This document shows, one piece after another, positions 47,763-56,839 of a DNA stretch of 64,000 nucleotides (position 1 is its first letter; each line of letters starts with the position of its first letter). This DNA comes from Saprospiraceae bacterium (GTDB lineage: Bacteria; Bacteroidota; Bacteroidia; Chitinophagales; Saprospiraceae). The notes beneath the pieces are model-generated. The model did not search any database and was not told the DNA's origin. It saw nothing but the letters and a program-made list of their open reading frames with translations. Location: contig JADKEB010000011.1 in assembly GCA_016718205.1 (NCBI GenBank), positions 1 through 64,000 of the forward strand, written 5' to 3'. A program made the position numbers and the translations under genes.

Positions 47763-48158
47763 TTAAAAACGATTACCTACATAATCAAGAAAACCTACAG
47801 TTTCTTCATTAACGCGAATTAAAAACAATCCATGTGATTCTATGTTCTCAATTTCAAAATTATCAAACGGAATTATTTCTTTTCCATTTATATCATATAC
47901 TGCGTTTAAATAATGTGTTGATGATGTTTTACCACAAAGAATAAGCGTTGAATCTCCGTTTTCTAAAAACCTGTCAAACTGATATTCATATTTTAATAAA
48001 CAATTTCCCTTCTTATCACGAATTTCAAAATAATTTTCAATAGTATTAAGGATATTACCATTCTTAAGCACAATGCTATTGGGATTAGTAATTTTAACCA
48101 GTTCTTTTTCCTTAACATAGTATGAATTTGATTTATCATCAAATATTATTAGAGTCAC
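47763..48158 (-). CDS. WG-repeat-like protein fragment
   Basis: 131 residues. The GTG start overlaps the stop of the upstream gene by 4 bp (GTGA). The sequence repeats a short beta unit (YYVKEKELVKITNPNSIVL, NYFEIRDKKGNCLLKYEYQ, AVYDINGKEIIPFDNFEIE, VGFLDYVGNRF), the WG-repeat pattern of the gene before it. No signal or membrane segment. It could be the C-terminal part of that gene separated by a one-base shift. Confidence 0.55.
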   Translation of the reverse strand: MTLIIFDDKSNSYYVKEKELVKITNPNSIVLKNGNILNTIENYFEIRDKKGNCLLKYEYQFDRFLENGDSTLILCGKTSSTHYLNAVYDINGKEIIPFDNFEIENIESHGLFLIRVNEETVGFLDYVGNRF

Positions 48159-50041
48159 TCCATTACAATATATCTGAATAATATTTTTATAACAGTACCA
48201 CTATCGTCTATTAATTTCCAGTAACCTATTTCGGGAAGTAAACAGAATTTTGATTGATATAGGAAGCAAAAATCTATGCTATTTTCTATTGAATAATTCT
48301 GCTTTAATAAAATTTTAAAGTATTTGTCATAAATATGCAAGGAATCATTTCCAAAACAATAAAAGAATGTATAATCTATATTCGGTATAATTTCTTCATA
48401 TATAGGTGGGATAACAAAATTACCAAAAGTGTCAATTAGGCCTTCTTGTTTTTGCGTTTTTACTAATGCAAATCCATTATTAAAGTCATTTGCCTTAGAA
48501 AACTTCATGTCAATAACTAATTTATCATTAGCATCGACGTAACCTTCATTACAGTCTTTTGTGACTGCTCTCCTATTTGAATTAATAACCCTGGAGCGCG
48601 AATTATACTTAATTGGGTAGTAAAATATATCGTTTGTATTGTAACTTACACATTTTGCTAAAGTATCATTTATTAACATACATACTACAGAATCTCTTCC
48701 TACTGAATACGGGTAATATTTATACTTAGGCTCTATTAAAACTTCACCGGTACTTATTCTTTCAATGCCATAACTTCGGTTTTTAGAAATAACTGCAATA
48801 TCGTTTATTAATGAAACACATCTTCCATTTTTTGATGTAATCAATTCGCAGCTAGCCGAGTAGTATTTTCTATCATGTTCGTATAAGGTAGAATATAGCC
48901 ATTCTTTATTTGCCTTCATATCGAAAATATTCAGATTAAAGCTTTCAATTTCGGATTTTTCTATGAAACATGATGGATTAAGTATTTCGTCTTTATAAAT
49001 AAAAAGTTGATAATTACTGTCAATAAATGCAATATTTGAATTGGCAATCGTATCATAAAAGTGAATAAGTTTAATTATAGGATTCACATTTAACTTAGTA
49101 CCATCGATTATGTATAAGTCTACTTTTTCGCTATATGCAGCTTCAAACAATTTACCACCATTTTGAATACCAAAATTATCATAATGATTATTAATAAATT
49201 TACCTTTACCAGTTGGAATAAAGAACTTTCGCTCGTCATTTGTTTCTAGTAAATACCACCCAATATCATCAATTCTACTTATATAATCGTAATTGGCTTC
49301 TAAAATTACTTGATCACTTGCATTTTTTAATCCATAGTCGTTTTCATGTTTGAATAATTTTAATCCATCTTCAAAACACTGAGTAACTTCAAAGTTTGAA
49401 GGAGTTTGGTCAGAAGAAGTTTCATGCTTTATATGTGTAACCTGGCCAGTCAATGATGAAAAATAAGAATCTCCTATATGATAGTGATTAAAACCCTTAA
49501 GTCTTTCAACATTAATATAGTCGTAATTATTGTCCGTTTGATACTTAATTGTACCATTAATGTCAACCAGGCACAACTTATAATCCAATGTTTTAGCTTG
49601 TGCATACCCATACTCATCAAATCGTGACAAGTTATGTAAACGTCCAAATATTTCTATATTGCCTAAAGTATCTATCAAATATAGAGTGCTATCTTTCTGG
49701 AATTGAAACTTTCCGTACCCTACATAAGAATTAGGTATTTGGTTATCTTTGAATTGGTATATTATTTTTTCATTGTTTACTAAGAATTTTTTATAATTGC
49801 CTGTTTCTTCATTGTATTGCTGGCCTATATAATAACCTTTATAAGATGTAAAAGCTACTTCATATATTGGTTTTAGGTATGATTGAAACTTGTAGTTACA
49901 AAGTATTAACTCATTGTTTGAAAAAAGAGTTTGGTCTTGAAATTCAATATCATTTGCATTGTAAAACATGAAACCGTAATCTTCACCACCATCGATATAA
50001 TCCACTTCAAAGGATGAGATATATTTTCTATTGTCTGACAT
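48155..50041 (-). CDS. WG-repeat-containing protein, unknown role
   Basis: 628 residues made of ~30-40-residue WG-like beta repeats: DYGLKNASDQVILEANYDYI, YGIERISTGEVLIEPKYKYY, EGYVDANDKLVIDMKFSKAN, GLIDTFGNFVIPPIYEEII. Such repeats occur in bacterial proteins of unknown function, often exported or phage/defence-associated. No signal peptide is seen in this frame (MSDNRKYISSF). The stop overlaps the next ORF, and reading across the joint gives YIVME / VTLIIFDDKSN, which would be smooth if one base were different. Confidence 0.65.
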   Translation of the reverse strand: MSDNRKYISSFEVDYIDGGEDYGFMFYNANDIEFQDQTLFSNNELILCNYKFQSYLKPIYEVAFTSYKGYYIGQQYNEETGNYKKFLVNNEKIIYQFKDNQIPNSYVGYGKFQFQKDSTLYLIDTLGNIEIFGRLHNLSRFDEYGYAQAKTLDYKLCLVDINGTIKYQTDNNYDYINVERLKGFNHYHIGDSYFSSLTGQVTHIKHETSSDQTPSNFEVTQCFEDGLKLFKHENDYGLKNASDQVILEANYDYISRIDDIGWYLLETNDERKFFIPTGKGKFINNHYDNFGIQNGGKLFEAAYSEKVDLYIIDGTKLNVNPIIKLIHFYDTIANSNIAFIDSNYQLFIYKDEILNPSCFIEKSEIESFNLNIFDMKANKEWLYSTLYEHDRKYYSASCELITSKNGRCVSLINDIAVISKNRSYGIERISTGEVLIEPKYKYYPYSVGRDSVVCMLINDTLAKCVSYNTNDIFYYPIKYNSRSRVINSNRRAVTKDCNEGYVDANDKLVIDMKFSKANDFNNGFALVKTQKQEGLIDTFGNFVIPPIYEEIIPNIDYTFFYCFGNDSLHIYDKYFKILLKQNYSIENSIDFCFLYQSKFCLLPEIGYWKLIDDSGTVIKILFRYIVME

Positions 50042-50151
50042 TTTATAGCATTTTTAGGGTACTCATTTTCCTCAGATTCATAATCCTCAAGGCATATATA
50101 AATACCAGTTGAACTTTGATGTAAGTAAAACTTAGAAGATGATGAGAAAAA

Positions 50152-50460
50152 TTACTTTCCCTGAAAATCTAAAAGTTCATTTATATCGTCCTTGGTAGCT
50201 AGCGCCAAGGGGGCTAAGTTTATTGATTCATATTGATCATAATATTCATCGTTGTTTGTGAAATCAAGCGAGTTACTGTACAAAGATGCTTTATCGTATT
50301 TAGGCTCAATGATTTTTTTGCCCTGACGATCTTTATACCCCCATTTTTCTTTTTCACGATATGGGATGAGTGTTTCTATAAGATTTTGGCATGTACACTC
50401 ATAATTTATTATCATTGAAAATGTAAGTACAAGTGACTTTAATGCATTTTTATTATTCAT
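50152..50460 (-). CDS. Short exported WG-repeat protein, probably truncated
   Basis: 102 residues from the ATG at 50460 (NALKSLVLTFSMIINYECT looks like a signal peptide; the open frame upstream adds no plausible sequence). It then has one clear WG repeat (REKEKWGYKDRQGKKIIEPK) and ends after GLDFQGK-like residues (LLDFQGK). A typical family member has several repeats, so this looks like the N-terminal piece of the repeat protein encoded downstream on the same strand, 110 bp away. Confidence 0.5.
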   Translation of the reverse strand: MNNKNALKSLVLTFSMIINYECTCQNLIETLIPYREKEKWGYKDRQGKKIIEPKYDKASLYSNSLDFTNNDEYYDQYESINLAPLALATKDDINELLDFQGK

Positions 50461-50613
50461 ATTTAAATTTGATTGCGTTAGATGATTTGGCTTCAAAGTT
50501 ACATTGGAATACAATATAGCACTTAATTTTTTTAGTTTTTCTTGACTTTTATTTCTTATTCTTCTTAAATATTTTACCTTTGCCAGATTTAACGACATTA
50601 TATTGACGTTTAA

Positions 50614-50707
50614 ATCGACATACTGAGACTAAGCCTAAGGTTGAGGTGAGTTTTGTCACCCTATTCTTAGTATCAGTCTCAACCTTAATCTCAACCTTAT
50701 TGTCGAT
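50614..50707 (+). promoter_or_regulatory. Inverted-repeat leader overlapping the dnaE2 start codon
   Basis: ATCGACA (50614-50620) is inverted as TGTCGAT (50701-50707), whose last bases are part of the ATG at 50706. Inside, TAAGGTTGAG (50636-50645) can pair with either of two copies of CTCAACCTTA (50678-50687, 50690-50699), and TGAGACT (50624-50630) with AGTCTCA (50675-50681). Alternative hairpins could hide or free the start codon. Confidence 0.5.
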
Positions 50708-53645
50708 GTATCTCAACTGTCACTCATACTTCAGTCTCCGCTACGGTACCTTCGCACCCGAAGATTTGCCCGGCATCGCTAAGTCTTATGGCGCCGAGTG
50801 TCTCGTCATGTCCGATATCAATAATACTTCAGCGGCTTTTCAGTTTGTCAGAGCCTGTCGTGAGCAAGGTATCAAACCCATACTTCGGTATAGAATTTCG
50901 TCAGGACAATGAATTTCTCTATCTCGGTATCGCGCGCAATGATGAAGGATGGCGAGAGCTTTGTTCGCTACTCACGGAGTCATCACTTACCGGCGAGCCA
51001 CTGCCCAAAGAAGCACCTGAACTCCAGCATTGTTACATCATCTATCGCAAACTGCCCAAAGGTGTGGAGCTGCTCCGTGAGTATGAGTATGCAGGCGTCA
51101 GACCCGAAGAAGTCAACCATCTATATTCATCTTATCTCAAAAATTATCCCGATAAACTCGTCATCTTCAGTCCCGTGACCTTTGTTGACCAGGATGGATT
51201 TAAGGCACACAAACTGCTCCGATGTATCGATCTCAACATCGTCATCGGTAAGCTAGATGCCAAAGACTGCGCCAAGTCATCAGAGATATTTTACCCAAAA
51301 GGCCATCTCGAAAATGTATTTCAACAGTATCCGCACATCATCGCCAATACACAGCATATCCTGGACACTTGCCATACCGAGATGGAAGCAAGCAAATTTC
51401 ACAATCGTCGTACTTTCACCGGTGATGAAACCGATGACTTCAAGCTACTGACCAAGTTGGCTACTAGTGGTTGTAAAAAGCGTTTTGGCGAAAAGCACAA
51501 AAAGCGATGGAACGTACACTGCGTGAGCTCAAAGTCATCCAGCAAATGGGATTTTGCGCTTACTTTCTCATCACTTGGGACATCGTCCGATACGCACATT
51601 CGGTGGGATATTTTCATGTAGGACGAGGATCGGGTGCCAACTCCATCGTAGCCTACAATCTCAATATCACCGACGTTGATCCGCTAGAGCTGGACCTATA
51701 TTTTGAGCGATTTATCAATCCACATCGGTCTTCACCACCGGATTTTGACATCGACTTCTCATGGAATAACCGTGATGATGTCACCGACTACATCTTCAAG
51801 CGATATGGCAAAGAACACACGGCACTACTCGCCACATACAATACCTTCAAAGGCAAGTCTATCATCCGTGAACTCGGGAAAGTGCTCGGTCTACCCAAAG
51901 CGGACATAGACACCATCGTCGACGAACCCATGGCTGTGGACAAACATCATCCCTTTGCCAAACACATCTTTAAGTATGGTAAGATGATCGAAAAGTTTCC
52001 CAATTATCTTTCCATCCACGCCGGAGGTATTCTCATCAGCGAAAAGCCACTCAATTATCACACCGCGTTACAACTGATGCCCAAGGGATTTCCTATCGTA
52101 CACTTCGATATGTACGGCGCCGAAGATCTCGAATACCACAAATATGATGTACTCTCACAGCGAGGTCTCGGCCACATCAAAGACGCTGTAGATCTCGTCA
52201 AACAAAATCAAGGCAAGGCCATCGACGTGCACAATGTAGCGCTGATCAAAGAAGATCCCAAGGTCAAAGCCCAACTCCGCTCAGGTCATTGTATCGGCTG
52301 CTTCTACATAGAGTCGCCCGCCATGCGTGGTCTGCTCCACAAGTTGCGATGCGACAATTACATACATCTCGTCGCCGCCAGTTCGATCATACGTCCGGGC
52401 GTAGCGCAGTCGGGCATGATGCGTGAGTACATACAGCGATTTCACAAGCCGGACAGTTACACGTATCTGCATCCGGTGTTTGAGGAGCATCTTGGCGAGA
52501 CGTACGGTGTCATGGTATATCAGGAAGACGTGATGAAGATCGTCCACCATTTTTCTGGTCTCGATCTCGATGAATCAGACGTGCTACGCCGTATCATGAC
52601 CGGCAAAAAGAAGAGTTCGGATACCTTCTATCGATTGCAAGAGAAATATTTTCGCAACTGCAAAGAGCGTGGCTATCCCGAGGAACTCAGCAAGGAAGTG
52701 TGGCGACAGATCGAGAGTTTTAGTGGTTACTCCTTTTGTAAGGCGCATTCAGCTAGTTTTGCAGCGGAGTCTTTCCAGAGTTTATATCTCAAGACCTACT
52801 TTCCGCTCGAGTTTATGACCGCTGTGATCAATAATTTTGGTGGATTCTACAGTACGGAGCAGTATGTCCACGAAGCCCGAATGTGTGGCGCAAAGATAGA
52901 AGCACCTTGTGTCAATAACTCTACCTATTACACCAATATCTATGGTACGACGATCTATATAGGCTTCGTCCATCTGGCCAATCTGGAGCAAAAACTTTCT
53001 CATGCCATCGTCGAAGAGCGACAGCTGCACGGTGATTATCGCAGCCTGAAAGACTTCACTCATCGTATCAATATCTCCAAGGAGCAGCTCGAGATTCTCA
53101 TTCGTATCGGAGCTTTCCGCTTCACAGGTATGAACAAGTACGAACTCATGTGGGAAAAAAATGCCGTCCACAACCCACTCATCAAACACGCCTACGCTGG
53201 AGAGATGCTATTTGACACCGAGCCTGAAAATTTCACACTACCTATACTCTCTGAGACAGAGCACGAGCAAAGCTTTGACGAAATAGAGTTGTTGGGATTT
53301 CCGCTCTGCAATCCTTTTGATCTACTCCAAACGAAGTTCCGCGGAGATATCAGAGCCACACAAATGAAAGACTACATCGGCAAGACAGTGCGTATGGTCG
53401 GCTACTACGTGTGTCGCAAGTGGGTCACCACATCCAAAGGCGATCTCATGAATTTCGGCACGATGACCGACGTCGATGGACACTTCTTTGACACGGTACA
53501 CTTCCCACCGAGTCTGAAAGCCTACGCATTTCAGGGCAAAGGTTGCTACATCGTGCTAGGCAAGGTAGTCGATGATTTTGGCTTTGCGAGCCTGGAAGTA
53601 AGCAAGATGGTGAAGTTGCCTTTTGTTAAGGATGGGAGGTATTGA
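50706..53645 (+). pseudogene. DNA polymerase III alpha-subunit homolog (DnaE2/SOS-type) with two compensating frameshifts
   Basis: Translation in three pieces gives a ~979-residue polymerase. The PHP-like start NCHSYFSLRYGTFAPEDL runs to GIKPIL; a +1 base near 50886 shifts the frame; the next piece (EFLYLGIARNDEGWRELCSL) runs to FGEKHKK; a missing G near 51504 restores the original frame, and METRTLREL-like MERTLRELKVIQQMGF continues to the end. The catalytic block SPPDFDIDFSWNNRDDV, GVMVYQEDVMKI and the C-terminal OB-fold (GKTVRMVGYYVCRKWVT) are intact. The short DnaE type without a full PHP site is the Bacteroidota counterpart of error-prone DnaE2. Its usual partners (imuA/imuB) are absent here. 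G+C is near 50% in sampled lines, above its neighbours. As written, it cannot be made as one chain. Confidence 0.8.
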
Positions 53646-53646
53646 T
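53482..53646. repeat. dnaE 3'-tail repeat, copy 1 (within dnaE2)
   Basis: The last 165 bp of the dnaE2 frame, from FFDTVHFPPSLK to the stop codon. Partial copies occur at 56840-57004, 59144-59232 and 62674-62730, all in this orientation. Confidence 0.9.
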
Positions 53647-53649
53647 GAT

Positions 53650-55947
53650 TTAACTCTTATCTACAATTTTGCTATTATGCTTAAAGGTGAAATTTTGAAC
53701 AAAAACTGAAGAATTTATTTGGGTATTTTTAGAGCTCTCCTTGAGTTTATTAATGAAGTCAGACAATTCTATTATTGTGTCAGTTTGAGCATGATTTTTT
53801 AGCAACTCTAAAACATAATCATAACTAATCAATCGTGGGATAAGACTATCGTAAATTAAGTAAACAGTGTAAGAAGTATTTACCATATTAGGCATAGTAA
53901 AATTTTGAAGGAATTCAACAATGTTGGTTTTGGCAAATTGACTCAAAATCGGGTTAATTTTTTCTTTGAAAATACTTTTAAATGCATCGTATTTTTTTGA
54001 TGATTCACTATAAATATCTTTATCAATTAAGTTGGGTAGCCAAATTTGAACATTTTGTAAAAAGTAAAAAAGTTCATTGTCATGATATCGATTATTCGCT
54101 ATTAAGGAGACAAATTTCCCAATAATTTCATTACACCATTCATCACTATAAATATGATCTACTAAATAATATGATATGTTACGACTATCTTTATCATGAT
54201 CTAATTTACTTTGAATTTCTGAAATATAGTATGCTTCAGGCAAGTTTTGCGGTTCTAAAACTCTTAATAAATATTTTAATACGGGAATATATATACTATG
54301 TCGCGAATAAGGACCACTTGCCATTTTATTATCTATCAGAAGAAGTAGGTCGGTATCAATATAGCCATTAGATTTGTTAAAATAGTATATGAGCTTTCTA
54401 TCCAAATCATCATATTTTCCATTTTCCAACCATTGTTTAAATTTTGCATCAACAATGGTTAAGTCTTTCTCAGAAAGGATTTTATTGAATTCATTCTGGT
54501 CAATTTCTAACCCACCAATGACCATAGAGAAGTATTTATGATGATGTTTAATATCTTGGATTTTGTATTCTCCAAAATGATTTGTGTTTGTAATAGCAGA
54601 TATTAGCAATTTATGTTCTTGATTTAGATTATTCATTGTTTGATAATCTTCCAATATATACCTTTTGGATCTAATTTTAAGGTATAATTTGTATTCTTTA
54701 TATCTAATTACTTCTAACTGAAATAAGGTATATCGATTACAATTGCCTTTTAAGTTTTTATATGATAAATCAAAAGAAGCAATTATATTTTCAAAATCTC
54801 TGGGAGTTTTAATAAGTTCTAATATGTTTTCAGTGATAATATTTCTGAACGCAACTTTATCGTCATAATTATTTTTGTCTATAGAAAGTATTGAACAAAT
54901 CTTTCCTTTGTAGTACATATCGAAAAGATCTGATTTATTTAGCAATGGAACATTGGTTCTTACCTGAAAAAACTTAGAAATATAGTTGTCAAACTTAAGT
55001 GGTGTAAAACGCAAGGTTCTTGCTAAATAATTTCTATCATATCCCACAATAAAAAACAAATAAGGAATATCAAAAGTATTACGCATCAATCTTAGCAACT
55101 CTATTATCTCAGATTGGTCCAACCTATCTAAATCGTCTAAAAATACAACTAATCTTTTGTTGTTATTTTTAAGGTAGGCTGAAAGGTCTCTTTTAATGTC
55201 ATCAATACTTGAGTCATCAGACATCAGCCAGGCAAAGAATGTAGTGAATGTTTTGGTAAGTATATCACTTGAGTCGGTTTCTATCTTTGTGAGAAATCTA
55301 CCTATCTTGTTTTTTAGCTCTTGGTTATCGGATTTGGATCTGATTCCATTCAGGATTTGTGTAGCAAACTCTTTTTCATTCGGCGCCTCCCATGGTTTAA
55401 AGTAGAATGAAACGAATGAGTTATCCTTTTGCATCTTTTCAAACATCTTTTCCATCAAAAATGATTTACCTGAGCCCCATTCACCAACTAAACCATAATT
55501 GTAAGAGTGTTCAATATCTTTTTTTGACTTAATATCTTCCAAAATAGACATTGCAAAACCTTCTCGATTAAACTCATCATTTTTAGGTGTTTTCTCATCT
55601 TTCTTTTTAATTTTTATTTCAGAAATGACGCAAATAAATAAAAGTAAGAATGGTATAATCCAGTAGTATCCCTTAAATTCCCAATAGTTCCAAGTCTGTG
55701 CCAGTACAATAATCACAGTCAAAAGAGCAGTAAGCAAAAGTTTAGACTTTCGTTGAAAAAAGCCGATGCAATAAAGATAACTAATAATTGAAATTTGTAG
55801 CGCTAATATCCAGATATTATCTAAAATATGTTGCGATATTGGTTTCACCCAGACCCAATAAACAAATGTATACAATGACTTTTGCTCAATCATTAATGGG
55901 ATTAACATGACTAGCAAAAAGGCAATATATTTTCTGATAAAATTCAT
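53650..55947 (-). CDS. KAP-family P-loop NTPase with N-terminal membrane helices
   Basis: 765 residues from the ATG at 55947 (an earlier in-frame ATG at 55983 overlaps the upstream gene). About four hydrophobic helices lie within residues 5-110 (IRKYIAFLLVMLIPLMI and others), followed by the KAP NTPase domain: Walker A GEWGSGKS (residues 155-162), the hallmark SFYFKPWEAPNEKEFATQ, and Walker B VVFLDDLDR (267-275). The C-terminal ~380 residues are helical and unassigned. KAP NTPases are membrane-associated and include the phage-exclusion protein PifA. Here it follows the Abi_2 gene with a short gap on the same strand, and the two probably form one defence operon. It starts the first cassette next to the dnaE2 stop codon. 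Confidence 0.88.
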   Translation of the reverse strand: MNFIRKYIAFLLVMLIPLMIEQKSLYTFVYWVWVKPISQHILDNIWILALQISIISYLYCIGFFQRKSKLLLTALLTVIIVLAQTWNYWEFKGYYWIIPFLLLFICVISEIKIKKKDEKTPKNDEFNREGFAMSILEDIKSKKDIEHSYNYGLVGEWGSGKSFLMEKMFEKMQKDNSFVSFYFKPWEAPNEKEFATQILNGIRSKSDNQELKNKIGRFLTKIETDSSDILTKTFTTFFAWLMSDDSSIDDIKRDLSAYLKNNNKRLVVFLDDLDRLDQSEIIELLRLMRNTFDIPYLFFIVGYDRNYLARTLRFTPLKFDNYISKFFQVRTNVPLLNKSDLFDMYYKGKICSILSIDKNNYDDKVAFRNIITENILELIKTPRDFENIIASFDLSYKNLKGNCNRYTLFQLEVIRYKEYKLYLKIRSKRYILEDYQTMNNLNQEHKLLISAITNTNHFGEYKIQDIKHHHKYFSMVIGGLEIDQNEFNKILSEKDLTIVDAKFKQWLENGKYDDLDRKLIYYFNKSNGYIDTDLLLLIDNKMASGPYSRHSIYIPVLKYLLRVLEPQNLPEAYYISEIQSKLDHDKDSRNISYYLVDHIYSDEWCNEIIGKFVSLIANNRYHDNELFYFLQNVQIWLPNLIDKDIYSESSKKYDAFKSIFKEKINPILSQFAKTNIVEFLQNFTMPNMVNTSYTVYLIYDSLIPRLISYDYVLELLKNHAQTDTIIELSDFINKLKESSKNTQINSSVFVQNFTFKHNSKIVDKS

Positions 55948-55966
55948 GATAATGGTTATGTAACTT

Positions 55967-56689
55967 CTAAAATTCACTTCCATAAATTTTTGGCCATGTA
56001 GGACTAATCGTCAGGATTATGTTCCACAATCGACTATGATGCGCACAAATATTTCGGATATACACTAAAGTCTCTATCCATGAAATAAAAACTTCATGAT
56101 TCAGTCCAAAGCTATTTGCTACTGGAATAATATCTTTATAATCTGCTACATTTTTCAAGATGAAGAGTAGTGAGTTAAAAGTAATTATTTCAAATGCTTT
56201 CCATGATGGTGGCAGAAACTGTTGATATTTGTCTCTGTATTTTATAATGAATTCCTGCTTTGACTCCTCAGTGTTGATGGTAATCTTTGAAAGAAAGTTT
56301 ACATATTGAGGATAATTTTTAAATGCTCCGGAATTTTCATACCAAAAGCCGGAATCATATTTATGTGACAAATGGTAAATGATTTGTGTTCTTACAGCAA
56401 TTTCTATTTGTTCGATAGCTTGAAATGTCAGTGTTCGTAATTCACTATCAAATTGATAAATACTAAATATCGTCTCAAATGAAGTTTCGGGTTTGAATAT
56501 TTCTTCCGTCTTTGGTTCTTCTAAAAACGGATACCAATAATTACTTAACCTATTGTAACTGACAAACTGCAGAATCTTTTCCGCTTTCTTCTCATTCTCA
56601 AAATGAAGTCCTCTTGACTTTAGTAGTTTTACCTGATCTTCAAAGGATTTGGGTAGCTTATTGTATGATACTTTATTTTGCTTTGCCAT
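55967..56689 (-). CDS. Abi_2-family (AbiD/AbiF) HEPN-type abortive-infection protein
   Basis: 240 residues from the ATG at 56689 (MAKQNKVSYNKLPKSFEDQV); the upstream ATG would add an extension across the putative leader RNA. Features of the Abi_2 family: KSFEDQVKLLKSRGLHFEN, YNRLSNYWYPFLE, FDSELRTLTFQAIEQIEIAV, a conserved PPSWKAFEIITF and the C-terminal HEPN motif R-x4-H in YIRNICAHHSRLWN. AbiD/AbiF proteins abort phage growth; AbiF has been described as the toxin of a system with an RNA antitoxin and as a relative of Cas13. The KAP gene follows at once, so a two-gene module is likely. Confidence 0.88.
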   Translation of the reverse strand: MAKQNKVSYNKLPKSFEDQVKLLKSRGLHFENEKKAEKILQFVSYNRLSNYWYPFLEEPKTEEIFKPETSFETIFSIYQFDSELRTLTFQAIEQIEIAVRTQIIYHLSHKYDSGFWYENSGAFKNYPQYVNFLSKITINTEESKQEFIIKYRDKYQQFLPPSWKAFEIITFNSLLFILKNVADYKDIIPVANSFGLNHEVFISWIETLVYIRNICAHHSRLWNIILTISPTWPKIYGSEF

Positions 56690-56699
56690 CACAATAGTA

Positions 56700-56766
56700 T
56701 AAAAAAAGAAAACCCCCCAAAAATGCACATCATCGTCATAGACGAGAGAGGTCCGGGAGGTATTGA
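56700..56766 (-). ncRNA. Candidate leader RNA between the promoter and Abi_2
   Basis: Between a -7 box and the Abi_2 start, the minus strand can form an RNA of ~65 nt. CCTCCC (plus GGGAGG 56755-56760) pairs with GGGGGG (plus CCCCCC 56713-56718), enclosing a perfect small hairpin TCGTC-ATA-GACGA (56733-56745). A T-rich run (plus AAAA/AAAAAAA, 56699-56712) follows, as in an intrinsic terminator. The position fits the RNA antitoxins reported next to AbiF-type genes. No homologous RNA family was checked. Confidence 0.4.
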
Positions 56767-56771
56767 TAATG

Positions 56772-56779
56772 CAAAGATA
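56772..56779 (-). promoter_or_regulatory. -7 box upstream of Abi_2 and its leader RNA
   Basis: CAAAGATA on the plus strand reads TATCTTTG on the minus strand. Transcription would start near 56765, right at the candidate RNA. No good -33 TTG. Confidence 0.45.
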
Positions 56780-56839
56780 AGGGTATTTTTTTGATTAATT
56801 GAGAATTTTTAAAATTTTACCGTTTGCTTTTGTGAAAAT

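Noticed and set aside
56723..56791. Short plus-strand ORF starting MHIIVIDERGPGG
   Set aside because: Only 22 codons, opposite to the Abi_2 leader; looks like a chance reading of the hairpin region.
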